The notes: generated from the sequence alone by a model not told the origin. A stretch of 57,971 nucleotides of DNA from Pseudomonadota bacterium (GCA_031119395.1 JAVHYA010000016.1:6566-64536); one strand, 5' to 3'; positions 1-8,828 are shown, counted from the stretch's first letter. Numbers and translations are program-made.

Positions 1-532
1 AGGTGACGGTCAGTGCCCCGAAGGCGCCCTGCAGGCAGACCCAGACCAGTGTGGCTGTGGGCCACCAAGCCGACAAGGTCGCCTGTGCATGACTGACGGG
101 CGCCGCCCGCTGGCGCCGCCGTGCCAAGGCCGTGGCCACGGCCAGCACAAGGATCAGCGCGCCGACGCCGGTGGCCAGGTAGCGGTGCACCATCTCCACC
201 CAGGCCTTGGAATGCGTGACGGGCCCGGTCGGTTGCGCGGCCTGCGCCATGGCAATCTCGTGCCGCGCGCCCAGCGGGCTGGCATTGCCGTAGCAGCCCG
301 GCCAGTCGGGGCAGCCCAGGCCCGAGTCGGTGAGCCGGGTGAAGGCGCCGAAGAGCGTGAGGTCGAAGGTCAGGAAGAGCGTGAGCACCGTCAGCGCATG
401 GAGCCGCCGCGCCGGACCATGGCCCGCATGGCGCCACCACACCCACGCCACGGGCCCCACGGCCAGCAGCACGCCCACGGCCAGCAGCCAGGCGATCGGC
501 GCGAGGTCGTAGAGGGGCTGGGTGCTGGTCAT
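1..532 (-). CDS. ctaA: Heme A synthase CtaA/COX15, C-terminal part outside window
   Basis: This is the N-terminal half (about 177 codons) of heme A synthase, the inner-membrane enzyme that oxidises the C8 methyl of heme O to the formyl group of heme A needed by aa3 oxidases. It starts at the ATG at 532 and runs off the left edge. Visible family features are an N-terminal membrane helix, the conserved stretch TRLTDSGLGCPDWPGCYG with its paired cysteines, and the EMVHRY segment carrying a heme-ligand histidine before the next helix. It follows the oxidase-associated gene by 16 bases on the same strand, as expected for the tail of a cox operon. Assignment is firm; only the 3' end is missing. Confidence 0.93.
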   Translation of the reverse strand, partial: MTSTQPLYDLAPIAWLLAVGVLLAVGPVAWVWWRHAGHGPARRLHALTVLTLFLTFDLTLFGAFTRLTDSGLGCPDWPGCYGNASPLGARHEIAMAQAAQPTGPVTHSKAWVEMVHRYLATGVGALILVLAVATALARRRQRAAPVSHAQATLSAWWPTATLVWVCLQGAFGALTVT

Positions 533-548
533 CGGCGGCACCGATCGG

Positions 549-1262
549 TCAACGCCCGGCCTCGTCCCAGGAGGACGAGGCGCGCAGCAGGCGGTCGAGG
601 TCGCGCTTGGCCTTGGCGGCGCCGGCCATGTCCATGCGGGCGGGGAAACGCATCATCCAGTTGCCCATGGGATCGACCACGTAGAGGTGCTCGCCAACCG
701 CGTGGCCGGCCTGCGGTGCCAGCCACTGCGCGATCTGCGCCGCCGGCACCCGCAGCACCGTGGCGCCGTGCAGGCCGTTGGCCAGGCGGTCGGGGATCGG
801 CGCCGCATCGGACACCAGCCAGACGCGATCGACGCGGTCCTTCTCGCGGCCCAGGGTTTCGCGCAACTGGCGCTGCAGGTAGAGCTGCTGCTCGCACAGC
901 GCGTCGCACGAGGCATCGGCCACGGCGACGAGCAGCCACTGGCCCTTCAGGCTCTGCAGGTTGACCTCGGCACCGTCGGGTGCACGGGCCACGAACGAGG
1001 GCACGGACCGCTGCGGATCGATGAGCTGGCCATAGACGCTGCGCCCCTCGGGCCGCACGACGTAGTAGGTGAAGTACGAGGCGATCACCGGCGCCGCGCA
1101 GCACAGCAGCACCGCCACCATCTTCCACCGGCCCAGCACCGTCCGGCGGCCGGCATCGCGCTCGCCCATCGCCTCGCGCGGCGTGGGCATCGAATGCACC
1201 GTCAGGCCGAGCGGTTCGTCAGCCACGGCGGCGGCGGGGAGCGATGAGTTGGAACCAGACAT
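549..1262 (-). CDS. Cytochrome oxidase-associated membrane-anchored thioredoxin-like protein
   Basis: This gene of about 237 codons encodes a protein with one N-terminal membrane segment (VAVLLCCAAPVIASYFTYYVV) followed by a periplasmic domain of SCO/thioredoxin-like layout. It contains LKGQWLLVAVADASCDALCEQQL, with two cysteines four residues apart. Genes of this type sit between SURF1 and ctaA in many Burkholderiales, so a role in copper delivery or disulfide handling for oxidase assembly is inferred. I chose the ATG at 1262, which overlaps the end of SURF1 by 44 bases; an ATG at 1190 would give a 213-residue protein that keeps the membrane helix. Neither start has a strong Shine-Dalgarno sequence. 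Confidence 0.75.
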   Translation of the reverse strand: MSGSNSSLPAAAVADEPLGLTVHSMPTPREAMGERDAGRRTVLGRWKMVAVLLCCAAPVIASYFTYYVVRPEGRSVYGQLIDPQRSVPSFVARAPDGAEVNLQSLKGQWLLVAVADASCDALCEQQLYLQRQLRETLGREKDRVDRVWLVSDAAPIPDRLANGLHGATVLRVPAAQIAQWLAPQAGHAVGEHLYVVDPMGNWMMRFPARMDMAGAAKAKRDLDRLLRASSSWDEAGR

Positions 1263-2040
1263 AGAGGATGACCAGGAGGGCCGCGAGGCCGAACCACTGG
1301 AAGGCGTAGCCGTAGTGCTTCTCGATGCCCAGCGCGGGCGCCGGCCACTCGCGCTGCAACCCTTCCGAGGGCGCACCCACCTGCTGCAGCGAGATGTCGG
1401 TCCGCAGCGGCAGGCCGGTCTCGGCCTTGAAGGCGGCGAGGTCCAGATTCTGCCGGATGCGCGATGCCCCTACATCGGCCGCCTTGGCCGGCCCGGGCGC
1501 GGCGGTCGAAGCCGGCTGAGCCGGTGGATCGGCGCCCAGTTGCAGCAGGTGCGCGGGCGGCGGCTCGATGCGCGCCTCCACATCGACCAGGCCCGCGGGC
1601 GTGTCGATGGCCGGCACCTGCGTGCGGTCGATGAAGTTGCGCTGCACCCAGCCGCGCTGGACCATGACCGTCTGCTCGGTGCCCTCGAGTGCCAGCGGCG
1701 TCAGCACGTAGAAGCCCGGCGTCCCATGCATCTGGCGGTTGTCCAGCAGCACCGTCTGTGTGGGCAGCCACAGGCCGCGCAGCTTCACGCGCCGGTGCAG
1801 TTCGCTGGGCATGTCCTCGACCGACAGGAAGGCGGACGCGTCGAGGGGCGGAAAGGCCTCCTGCGCCGCGGTGCGCGCCTGCAGCGCTTCCTTCTGCGCG
1901 GCCCGCGAAAGCTGCCAGCGCCCGAGCGACAGCGTCAGCGCGACCATCGCCAGCGTGGCCAGCGTCATGATCCAGAAGCGCGCGCGGCTGCGGCGGCGCG
2001 CCGGGCGGGTGTGCGACGGGGTCAGCGGCACGTCGCGCAT
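1219..2040 (-). CDS. SURF1 family cytochrome c oxidase assembly protein
   Basis: A 273-residue SURF1/Shy1-type protein that helps insert heme A into oxidase subunit I. It has the family architecture: an N-terminal membrane helix (about residues 20-40) followed by LGRWQLSRAAQKEAL, a periplasmic domain with VLLDNRQMHGTPGFYVLTPL and VMVQRGWVQRN, and a C-terminal helix in HYGYAFQWFGLAALLVILYVW. The ATG at 2040 is preferred over the upstream in-frame extension, which would run through the neighbouring genes and the terminator. It overlaps the following oxidase-associated gene and is divergent from the DUF2909 gene, with 36 bases between starts. Confidence 0.93.
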   Translation of the reverse strand: MRDVPLTPSHTRPARRRSRARFWIMTLATLAMVALTLSLGRWQLSRAAQKEALQARTAAQEAFPPLDASAFLSVEDMPSELHRRVKLRGLWLPTQTVLLDNRQMHGTPGFYVLTPLALEGTEQTVMVQRGWVQRNFIDRTQVPAIDTPAGLVDVEARIEPPPAHLLQLGADPPAQPASTAAPGPAKAADVGASRIRQNLDLAAFKAETGLPLRTDISLQQVGAPSEGLQREWPAPALGIEKHYGYAFQWFGLAALLVILYVWFQLIAPRRRRG

Positions 2041-2076
2041 GGGGTCTGCCGGCGGCTGCGGCCGATAATGGGGGTC

Positions 2077-2298
2077 ATGAAATACCTTGTCGCCCTGGCC
2101 TTCGTCGGCATCCTGGCGAGCCTGGGCTGGGCGCTGTTCTACATGCTGAAGGACGGGCGCGACGGCCGCGCCAAGTCGGGCGGCATGGCGCGCGCCCTCA
2201 CGGTTCGGATCGGCCTGTCGGTGCTTTTGTTCCTGTGCATCCTGCTGGCGTGGAAGTTCGGGTACATCCAGCCAGGGGGCCTGCCGGTCGGCAAGTGA
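2077..2298 (+). CDS. Twin transmembrane protein, DUF2909 family
   Basis: A 73-residue protein with two hydrophobic helices (about residues 3-22 and 45-65) joined by a short basic loop (KDGRDGRAKSGG). This is the layout of the DUF2909 twin-TM proteins found in the oxidase clusters of betaproteobacteria. It lies on the opposite strand to the rest of the cluster, between SURF1 and oxidase subunit III, and its transcript would end at the hairpin at 2346-2372. An ATG nine bases upstream (2068) is also possible. Its molecular role is not known; conservation in this position suggests oxidase assembly or stability. Confidence 0.85.
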   Translation: MKYLVALAFVGILASLGWALFYMLKDGRDGRAKSGGMARALTVRIGLSVLLFLCILLAWKFGYIQPGGLPVGK

Positions 2299-2345
2299 GG
2301 CCAACCGACGGGCATCGGCATCGCCGCCACCCATACCGAGCCATG

Positions 2346-2372
2346 AAAAAAAGCGCCTTGCGGCGCTTTTTT
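2346..2372. terminator. Bidirectional rho-independent terminator
   Basis: A seven-base A run, the stem GCGCC / GGCGC around the loop TTGC, and a six-base T run form a symmetrical intrinsic terminator. It lies between the convergent ends of the DUF2909 gene (plus strand) and oxidase subunit III (minus strand), so it can end transcription from both sides. It also implies that SURF1 and the genes beyond it use a promoter separate from that of subunit III. Confidence 0.9.
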
Positions 2373-2394
2373 CTTTGTGAGTCATGCGCTTGGC

Positions 2395-3276
2395 TTACAT
2401 CCAGTAGACGAGGACATACAAGCCCAGCCACACCACGTCGACGAAGTGCCAGTACCAGGCCGCCCCCTCGAAGCCGAAGTGGCGCTCGGGCGTGAAGTGG
2501 CCCTTCATCAGCCGCAGCGTGATGAACAGCAGCATCAGCATGCCCACGAACACGTGCAGGCCGTGGAAGCCCGTGAGCATGAAGAAGGTGGAGCCGTAGG
2601 TGCCGGAGCTGAGCTTGAGGTTCAGCTCGGTGTACAGGTGGTGGTACTCGTAGATCTGCACGCCGAGGAAGACCACGCCCAGCAGCACCGTGAGCCACAT
2701 GAAGCGGATGCACTGGGCGCGGTGGTCGGCGCGCAGCGCATGGTGCGCGATGGTGAGCGTCACGCCCGAGGTCAGCAGCAGCGCGGTGTTGATGGTCGGC
2801 AGCCAGAACGGGCCGACCGTCTGGAACGGCTCGACGATGCCCGCGGGCGAACCGGTCGCGCCAGCCTGCATGCTGGGCCACACGGCCTTGAAGTCGGGCC
2901 ACAGCAGCGCGTTGTCCAGGCTGCCGAGGTTGGGCAGCGCATGCGTGCGGGCCCACCACAGGGCGGTGAAGAAGGCGCCGAAGAACATCACCTCCGAGAA
3001 GATGAACCAGCTCATGCTCCAGCGGAACGAGAGGTCGATCTTGTGGCCGTAGCGGCCGCTCTCGCTCTCGCGCACGGCCTCGCCGAACCACTGGTACAGC
3101 ACCATCCACCACCACAGCAGGCCGAAGCCCAGCGAATAGGCGCCCCAGGTGTGGCCATTGATCCACTGCCCGGCACCGAGGATGACGAAGAACAGGCCGA
3201 TGGCCGCCATCACCGGGTGCCGCGAAGGCCCGGGCACGAAGTAGTAAGGCGTGGCGCCGTGGGTGGTCGAACTCAT
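2395..3276 (-). CDS. coxC: Cytochrome c oxidase subunit III
   Basis: A 293-residue seven-helix subunit III of the heme-copper oxidase, which stabilises subunit I and the proton-uptake path. Diagnostic segments are YYFVPGPSRHPVMAAIG near the N terminus, MSWFIFSEVMFFGAFFTALWW in the middle and HGLHVFVGMLML followed by WYWHFVDVVWLGLYVLVYWM at the C terminus. The start at 3276 has AGGAG seven bases upstream; a longer reading to 3312 adds only non-conserved residues. It is the last gene of the coxB-ctaD-ctaG run before the terminator. Confidence 0.96.
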   Translation of the reverse strand: MSSTTHGATPYYFVPGPSRHPVMAAIGLFFVILGAGQWINGHTWGAYSLGFGLLWWWMVLYQWFGEAVRESESGRYGHKIDLSFRWSMSWFIFSEVMFFGAFFTALWWARTHALPNLGSLDNALLWPDFKAVWPSMQAGATGSPAGIVEPFQTVGPFWLPTINTALLLTSGVTLTIAHHALRADHRAQCIRFMWLTVLLGVVFLGVQIYEYHHLYTELNLKLSSGTYGSTFFMLTGFHGLHVFVGMLMLLFITLRLMKGHFTPERHFGFEGAAWYWHFVDVVWLGLYVLVYWM

Positions 3277-3340
3277 TTCAGCTCCTGGGCTTTCTCTTCT
3301 CTTCTGACTCAATCAAACCATTGCGGACACGTGCACCGGC

Positions 3341-3553
3341 TCAGGCCACGGCGAACTTGACCAGCGCCACCAGCACGCCGATGAAGACCAGCACCGCGAC
3401 GAAGCCCACCGCCACGATGTGCAGGGGCGACAGGCTCGCGATGTCCTTCTGGTATTCGCTGTTCTTGCGCACGCCGAAGAAGCCCCAGGCCACCGCCTTC
3501 ACGGTGCGCCACAGGGAAGCCTTCTTTTCCGGGCTGCCGTCGACCTGCGTCAT
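3341..3553 (-). CDS. DUF2970 small membrane protein of the oxidase cluster
   Basis: A 70-residue protein with a basic N-terminal half (KASLWRTVKAVAWGFFGVRKN) and one C-terminal membrane helix (IVAVGFVAVLVFIGVLVALVKF), matching the DUF2970 family. Its ATG overlaps the TGA of ctaG as ATGA, so the two are probably translationally coupled. It lies between ctaG and subunit III. The family recurs in oxidase clusters of betaproteobacteria but has no established function. Confidence 0.85.
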   Translation of the reverse strand: MTQVDGSPEKKASLWRTVKAVAWGFFGVRKNSEYQKDIASLSPLHIVAVGFVAVLVFIGVLVALVKFAVA

Positions 3554-4164
3554 GAGCGCGGCTCCACGGACAGTTGCGCGGCACCGGCGGTCGGCGCCGC
3601 AGGGGTCTTGCCGCCCACCTCGAAGAAGGTGTACGACAGCGTGATCGTCTTCACGTCCTTGGAAATCTTGGGGTCGATCACGAAGGCGACCGGCCACTGC
3701 TTCTTCTCCCCGGCATCCAGCGTGTACTGGTTGAAGCAGAAGCACTCGAGCTTGTTGAAGTACGGCGCCGCCTGCTGCGGGGCGTAGCTCGGGATCGCCT
3801 GCGCCGCCATGCGCCGGTTCTGGGTGTTCTGGAACTCGTACATCACGGTGTGCAGTTCACCGGGATGCACCTGCATCGAGCGCTGGGCCGGGGCGAACTC
3901 CCACAGGCCGCGCGCATTGGCATCGAACTCCACCGTGATCGTGCGCGAGGTGTCGACCTGCGTGTTCGCCGGCAGCTTGACCTGCGCGCCACCCTTGGCA
4001 CCGCCGGGCACTTCCAGCTCGGAACGGGCCAGCACGTTGATGCCCGTCACCTCGCAGATGGCACGGTACAGCGGCACCAGCGCATAGCCGAAGGCGAACA
4101 TGCCAGCCGCCACGACGGCCAGCTTGCCGACCATGCGGACGTTGGCACGGCGCAGGCGAGACAT
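3550..4164 (-). CDS. ctaG: Cytochrome c oxidase copper chaperone CtaG/Cox11
   Basis: A 204-residue Cox11-type protein that delivers copper to the CuB centre of subunit I. It has one N-terminal membrane anchor (KLAVVAAGMFAFGYALVPLYRAICEVTG, with the family's conserved cysteine) and a periplasmic immunoglobulin-like domain with the copper-binding pair in LECFCFNQ. The family hallmark FVIDP near the C terminus is present. Its ATG at 4164 overlaps the stop of the upstream 36-residue gene (TGATG). An upstream TTG is in frame but unnecessary. Confidence 0.95.
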   Translation of the reverse strand: MSRLRRANVRMVGKLAVVAAGMFAFGYALVPLYRAICEVTGINVLARSELEVPGGAKGGAQVKLPANTQVDTSRTITVEFDANARGLWEFAPAQRSMQVHPGELHTVMYEFQNTQNRRMAAQAIPSYAPQQAAPYFNKLECFCFNQYTLDAGEKKQWPVAFVIDPKISKDVKTITLSYTFFEVGGKTPAAPTAGAAQLSVEPRS

Positions 4165-4274
4165 CAATGGCCCACCCAGACCATGCGGACGATGAAACCG
4201 ATGAAGAACATCAGCGCGATGGAGGCCAGCGTGAGCCCCATTCGGCGGTTGTTCCTCTTCTGTTCGGGCGTCAT
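4164..4274 (-). CDS. Cytochrome oxidase small assembly protein (36 aa)
   Basis: A 36-residue reading frame, shorter than most gene finders accept, starting MTPEQKRNNRRMG and continuing into a single membrane helix (LTLASIALMFFIGFIVRMVW). The basic N terminus followed by one helix, and the position between ctaD and ctaG, match the small assembly protein annotated in other Comamonadaceae oxidase operons. Its stop shares a base with the start of ctaG, and its start is 19 bases from the end of ctaD, so it sits tightly inside the operon. Confidence 0.85.
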   Translation of the reverse strand: MTPEQKRNNRRMGLTLASIALMFFIGFIVRMVWVGH

Positions 4275-4293
4275 GGACGTCTCGTTTTCCGGC

Positions 4294-5928
4294 TCAGCCG
4301 ATCACCTTGGTGGCGGTCGCGTCGAGCTTGGGCGGGTTCTCGAAGGTGTGGAAGGGCGCCGGCGACGGCACTTCCCATTCCAGGCCCTCGGCCGCTTCCC
4401 AGGGCTTCTGCGGCGCCGGTTCGCCCTTGCCGCGCATCGTGGGCAGCACGACGAACAGGAAGAAGTACACCTGGGCGAGGCCGAAGCCGAAGGCGCCCAC
4501 GGTGGCGATGGCGTTGAAGTCGGCGAACTGCATGGGGTAGTCGGCATAGCGACGCGGCATGCCGGCCAGACCCAGGAAGTGCATCGGGAAGAAGGTGATG
4601 TTGAAGGAGATCAGCGACCACCAGAAGTGGATCTTGCCGCGCGTCTCGTTGTACATCACGCCCGTCCACTTGGGCGCCCAGTAGTAGTAGCCCGCGAACA
4701 TGGCGTAGAGCGAACCGGCCACCAGCACGTAGTGGAAGTGGGCCACCACGTAGTAGGTGTCCTGCAGCTGGATGTCGATCGGGGCCACGGCCAGGATCAG
4801 GCCGGTGAAGCCGCCCATCGTGAACACGAAGATGAAGCCGACGGCGAACAGCATCGGGGTCTCGAAGGTCATCGAGCCCTGCCACATGGTCGCGATCCAG
4901 TTGAAGATCTTCACCGCCGTGGGCACCGCGATCAGCATGGTCGCGTACATGAAGAAGAGCTGGCCCGTCACCGGCATGCCGGTGGTGAACATGTGGTGGG
5001 CCCACACGATGAAGCTCAGGATGGCGATGGAGCTGGTGGCGTACACCATGGAGGCGTAGCCGAAGAGCTTCTTGCGCGCGAAGGCCGGCACGATCTGGCT
5101 GATGATCCCGAAGGCGGGCAGGATCATGATGTAGACCTCGGGGTGGCCGAAGAACCAGAAGATGTGCTGGTACATCACCGGGTCGCCGCCGCCGGCGGGG
5201 TTGAAGAAGCTGGTGCCGAAGTGGCGGTCGGTCAGCGTCATGGTGATGGCGCCGGCCAGCACGGGCATGACGGCGATCAGCAGGTAGGCGGTGATGAGCC
5301 AGGTCCAGCAGAACATCGGCATCTTCATCAGCGTCATGCCGGGGGCGCGCATGTTGAGGATGGTGACGATGATGTTGATCGAGCCCATGATCGAGCTCGC
5401 GCCCAGGATGTGCATCGCGAAGATGCCGGCATCCATCGAGGGGCCCATCTGCAGCGTGAGCGGCGCGTAGAGCGTCCAGCCTGCAGCGGGCGCGCCGCCG
5501 GGCATGAAGAACGAGCCCACGAGCATCAGGGCCGCGGGGATCATCAGCCAGAAGCTGAAGTTGTTCATCCGCGCGAAGGCCATGTCCGAGGCGCCGATCT
5601 GCAGCGGGATCATCCAGTTCGCGAAGCCCACGAAGGCCGGCATGATGGCGCCGAACACCATGATCAGGCCGTGCATGGTGGTGAACTGGTTGAACAGCTC
5701 CGGGTTCACCAGCTGGAGGCCGGGCTGGAACAGCTCGGCGCGGATCAGCAGGGCCAGCACGCCGCCCACCATGAGCATGGTGAACGAGAACAGCAGGTAC
5801 AGCGTGCCGATGTCCTTGTGGTTGGTCGCGAACACCCAGCGGCGCCAGCCGTGCGGATGGTCGTGGTGCTCGTCGTGGACGTGTTCGCCGTGGCCGGCGT
5901 GGCCGTGGGGATCGAGGACTGCGCTCAT
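4294..5928 (-). CDS. ctaD: Cytochrome c oxidase subunit I
   Basis: A 544-residue heme-copper oxidase subunit I carrying heme a, heme a3 and CuB. Family landmarks are [26 protein letters not shown], the [10 protein letters not shown] motif containing a CuB histidine and the cross-linked tyrosine, [11 protein letters not shown] with the paired CuB histidines, and the C-terminal HFHYVLV region with heme-ligand histidines. The HPEVY type with the long K-channel segment indicates an aa3-type (A family) oxidase. The N terminus is unusually histidine-rich. It follows coxB by 39 bases and precedes the small assembly gene by 19. Confidence 0.97.
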   Translation of the reverse strand: MSAVLDPHGHAGHGEHVHDEHHDHPHGWRRWVFATNHKDIGTLYLLFSFTMLMVGGVLALLIRAELFQPGLQLVNPELFNQFTTMHGLIMVFGAIMPAFVGFANWMIPLQIGASDMAFARMNNFSFWLMIPAALMLVGSFFMPGGAPAAGWTLYAPLTLQMGPSMDAGIFAMHILGASSIMGSINIIVTILNMRAPGMTLMKMPMFCWTWLITAYLLIAVMPVLAGAITMTLTDRHFGTSFFNPAGGGDPVMYQHIFWFFGHPEVYIMILPAFGIISQIVPAFARKKLFGYASMVYATSSIAILSFIVWAHHMFTTGMPVTGQLFFMYATMLIAVPTAVKIFNWIATMWQGSMTFETPMLFAVGFIFVFTMGGFTGLILAVAPIDIQLQDTYYVVAHFHYVLVAGSLYAMFAGYYYWAPKWTGVMYNETRGKIHFWWSLISFNITFFPMHFLGLAGMPRRYADYPMQFADFNAIATVGAFGFGLAQVYFFLFVVLPTMRGKGEPAPQKPWEAAEGLEWEVPSPAPFHTFENPPKLDATATKVIG

Positions 5929-5967
5929 GGGGACTGTCTTCCTAGGCTATTCGTCGTCGGCGGCGGC

Positions 5968-7137
5968 TTACTTGCCGCGCTGGGCCAGCACTTCGGCGGG
6001 CTGGACGATCTGGCCGGTCTTGTTCGACCAGCTGTTCTTGGTGTAGCTGGCCACGGCGGCGAGGTCGGTGTCGCTCAGCTGCTTCCAGGACGGCATCGCA
6101 CCGTTGTTCTGGCCGTTGAGCAGCACGTGGATCTGCTTGGCATGGTCGGTGTCGAGCACCACGGGCGAGCCGTCGAGCGCCTTGATCGGGCCACCGCCCT
6201 TGCCGTTGGCCTGGTGGCAGGCCGCGCAGTTGGCCGCGTACACCTTCTCGCCACGCGCCAGGATGTCCGGCAGGGTCCAGACCTTGGTCGGATCGTCGAG
6301 CTTGGCCGCGGCTTCCTTCTTCTTGGTGTCGACCCAGGCCTTGTAGTCGGCGGCCGAGACCACCTTCACGTGGATCGGCATGTAGGCGTGTTCCTTGCCG
6401 CACAGCTCCTGGCACTGGCCGTAGTAGTCGCCGACCTTCTCGGCGCGGAACCAGGTGTCGCGCACGAAGCCGGGAATCGCGTCCTGCTTGATGCCGAACT
6501 GCGGCACGGCGAAGGCGTGGATCACGTCGTTGGCCGTGGTGATGATGCGGATCTTCTGCTTCTCGGGCACGACCAGCGGGTTGTCGACCTTGAGCAGGTA
6601 GTCGGCGGGCACGTCGCCCTTGGCGCCGGCATCGGACAGGGCGCGGTGCGAGCTGTCCAGCGTGGAGATGAAGGACAGGCCCTCGCCCTCGCCCTTGATG
6701 TAGTCGTAGCCCCACTTCCACTGGTAGCCGGTCACCTTGATCGTGAGGTCGGCGTTGGTGGTGTCCTTCTGGGCCACCAGCACCTTGGTGGCGGGCAGGG
6801 CCATGAGGATCACGATGATGAAGGGCACGATGGTCCAGATCACCTCGACCACCACCGACTCGTGGAAGTTGGCGGCCTTGTGGCCCACCGACTTGCGGTG
6901 CTTCCAGATCGAATAGAACATCACCGCGAACACGGCGACGAAGATGACGCTGCACAGCACCAGCAGGGCGTTGTGCAGGAAATGCTGTTCCTCGGAGATC
7001 TTGGTCACGCCCACCGGAAGGTTGAGCTGACGCACGGCCGGGCCGCCGGGCAGGTCGTTCACCGCATGTGCCGCACTGCTGAACGCTGCGCCGGCCACCA
7101 GCAGAAGCGCTGCCGGTTGGGTCCAAATGCTCTTCAT
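5968..7137 (-). CDS. coxB: Cytochrome c oxidase subunit II with fused cytochrome c domain
   Basis: A 389-residue subunit II that takes electrons from cytochrome c. It has a signal peptide ending near A25, two membrane helices (about 56-78 and 95-118), a cupredoxin domain with the binuclear CuA ligands in YYGQCQELCGKEHAYM (C242, C246, H250, M253), and a C-terminal cytochrome c domain with the heme motif CAACH (C304-H308) and a candidate axial methionine in GAMPSWKQ. The fused heme domain makes this a caa3-like subunit II. The ATG at 7137 starts the signal peptide; ten extra upstream residues are not expected. Confidence 0.96.
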   Translation of the reverse strand: MKSIWTQPAALLLVAGAAFSSAAHAVNDLPGGPAVRQLNLPVGVTKISEEQHFLHNALLVLCSVIFVAVFAVMFYSIWKHRKSVGHKAANFHESVVVEVIWTIVPFIIVILMALPATKVLVAQKDTTNADLTIKVTGYQWKWGYDYIKGEGEGLSFISTLDSSHRALSDAGAKGDVPADYLLKVDNPLVVPEKQKIRIITTANDVIHAFAVPQFGIKQDAIPGFVRDTWFRAEKVGDYYGQCQELCGKEHAYMPIHVKVVSAADYKAWVDTKKKEAAAKLDDPTKVWTLPDILARGEKVYAANCAACHQANGKGGGPIKALDGSPVVLDTDHAKQIHVLLNGQNNGAMPSWKQLSDTDLAAVASYTKNSWSNKTGQIVQPAEVLAQRGK

Positions 7138-7203
7138 CGTGTTCACTTCTTCAAGGCTTCCAATCAATCCACCGGCTCCGCCGCTCGCCGGCCCCCGGGC
7201 GCT

Positions 7204-7680
7204 TCACGCGCCGCGCAGGGCCATGCGAATCTCCCTCGCCAGCGCAGCACGCAATTCGGGGCGCACATAGCGCCCCACCCGTACCGACCGCCCCTGGCCC
7301 GAGACCTCGATCAGCGAACGGTCGCTGGCCTGAGGTTCCACCCGGACCTGGTGCTGCAGAAATTCGGCGCGCTCCACGGTGCCGCCGTTCTCGAGCTCGA
7401 CGACCAGGCGTCCCTGCTCGAGGGCGATGCGTTCGCCATCGGTGGCGTGGCGCGCGTAAAGGATGAAGGCCAGCCCGACCGCAGCCAGTTCGAGCCAGGC
7501 GAAAGGAAGCACGAGGCGGGCACCATGCACCCAGAACACGAGCCCGATGCCCATCGACACCACGCACAACGACGCGTACAGCCAGCCCAGCTGGCTCGGC
7601 GTGATCGAGCAGTTGCGCCTCAGGAACCAGTGGACGTTCTGGCCCGAGACGGTGGCGAAGCGAAACACGGAATTCGGCAC
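7204..7680 (-). CDS. DUF2244 membrane protein
   Basis: A 158-residue protein with two adjacent membrane helices (about residues 32-52 and 56-75) after SITPSQLGWLYAS, then a soluble domain with RLVVELENGGTVERAEF, as in the DUF2244 family. It lies 66 bases upstream of coxB on the same strand, a position where the family is often seen. No catalytic residues are apparent. A role linked to respiration is inferred only from position. The 233 bases upstream of it (7681-7913) hold no gene that I can support. Confidence 0.8.
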   Translation of the reverse strand: MPNSVFRFATVSGQNVHWFLRRNCSITPSQLGWLYASLCVVSMGIGLVFWVHGARLVLPFAWLELAAVGLAFILYARHATDGERIALEQGRLVVELENGGTVERAEFLQHQVRVEPQASDRSLIEVSGQGRSVRVGRYVRPELRAALAREIRMALRGA

Positions 7681-7913
7681 GTGCGAGTTCAGCAGATCGG
7701 GTGGTGCGCCAAGCCGGGCCGGACGGGAATCCGGGGACTTTGGTCAGGGGACCATCCCCCGAGGTTCACGCAACGAAGGATTGTAGCGCGGGCATCCCGC
7801 GATCCCGGCGCTCGCGCACCGGCGCGGGGCGCGTGTGAGTCCGCTGCGCGACGCTCAGCGCGCGGGGGCGCGGCCGCTCTCGGGGATTTCCCTGTGCCCG
7901 CGGGCCGCGCGGC

Positions 7914-8828
7914 TCAGCCGGGCCGGCCGCGGCCCAGCATCGCCTTCATGTCGCGCAGCGAGACCGCGCTCTCGTTCGCCACCGACACCCGGGCGGCCGG
8001 CCGGAAGGCGTGGCCGTAGATCACCTCGAAGGTCAGCGCGATGCGGCCGTCGTGCTCGCCCGGCGCGGCGAGGCCGCCCAGTGCCTCCATCAGCGCGCCC
8101 TTCCACCCGCGGCCGCGCAGCGCCGGGAAGCGCGCCGGGTGCAGGTTGCGGCCCAGGGTGCGCAGTTCCGCGAGCGCGGCCTCGGGCGAGCCCCAGGTGA
8201 GCACGATGCGCTCCATGTCCATCACCGGCTCGGCGAAGCCGGCGTGCACCAGCATGTCGCCCCAGTCGTGCATGTCGGTGAAGTCGTGGCCGGCGGGCTG
8301 GCCGCCCAGGCGGGCATGGACGGCGCGCAGTTCGCGCACCGTGTCGGGCCCCAGGCAGGAGAACATCAGGAAGCCATCCACCGCGACCTGCCGATGCCAC
8401 TGGCCGATGAGCGCTTCGGGGTCGGCCGCCATGTGCAGCGCCATGTTGGCCCAGAGCAGGTCGACGCCGCCCTCGGGCAGCGGCTCGAACAGGTGCGTGC
8501 GGCCGCCGCGCCAGCGCCTGGCGGTCCACCAGGGCGACGCCAGCGCCTGCGCGGTGGCTGGTTGCAGTGCCGGCTCGGGCTCGACGACCCAGGCCTGCGC
8601 GTCGGGATAGCGTTGGGCGACCAGGCCATGCGCCTGCAGACCGCCGCGCAGGGGCGACCAGTCGGCCCACTGGCGCGGCCGTGCCTTGATCCATTGCAGC
8701 CGGTCTTCCATGCGCCGACCCACCTCCTCGTGCAGCCAGGGCGAGCCCTCGGCCGGCACACGCCGGGACCAGCGCTGCGCCGCCACGGGGTCGATGGTCG
8801 GCGGGCGCCGGTGGGATTCGGTGGACAT
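7914..8828 (-). CDS. SAM-dependent methyltransferase, BioC-like
   Basis: A 304-residue class I methyltransferase. The segment VDLLWANMALHMAADPEALIGQWHRQVAVDGFLMFSCLGPDT matches motif IV and post-motif IV of BioC-type malonyl-ACP O-methyltransferases, and the N-terminal RVPAEGSPWLHEEVGRRMEDRL is also BioC-like. The glycine-rich SAM loop is poorly conserved. If it is BioC it would start pimelate synthesis for biotin by methylating malonyl-ACP. No other biotin gene is nearby; it is divergent from comF with 83 bases between them, so the specific name is withheld. Confidence 0.7.
   Translation of the reverse strand: MSTESHRRPPTIDPVAAQRWSRRVPAEGSPWLHEEVGRRMEDRLQWIKARPRQWADWSPLRGGLQAHGLVAQRYPDAQAWVVEPEPALQPATAQALASPWWTARRWRGGRTHLFEPLPEGGVDLLWANMALHMAADPEALIGQWHRQVAVDGFLMFSCLGPDTVRELRAVHARLGGQPAGHDFTDMHDWGDMLVHAGFAEPVMDMERIVLTWGSPEAALAELRTLGRNLHPARFPALRGRGWKGALMEALGGLAAPGEHDGRIALTFEVIYGHAFRPAARVSVANESAVSLRDMKAMLGRGRPG

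Noticed and set aside
2198-2385. Extended starts for SURF1 or small minus-strand frames across the DUF2909 gene
   Set aside because: The extension crosses the terminator and an opposing gene, and the SURF1 family begins near residue 1 of the 2040 start.
3574-8019. A 1481-codon open frame on the plus strand, antisense to the oxidase genes
   Set aside because: It mirrors coxB, ctaD and ctaG codon by codon, has a His/Arg/Gly/Glu-rich composition typical of antisense frames in GC-rich DNA, and no recognisable domain. The oxidase subunits on the other strand are unambiguous.
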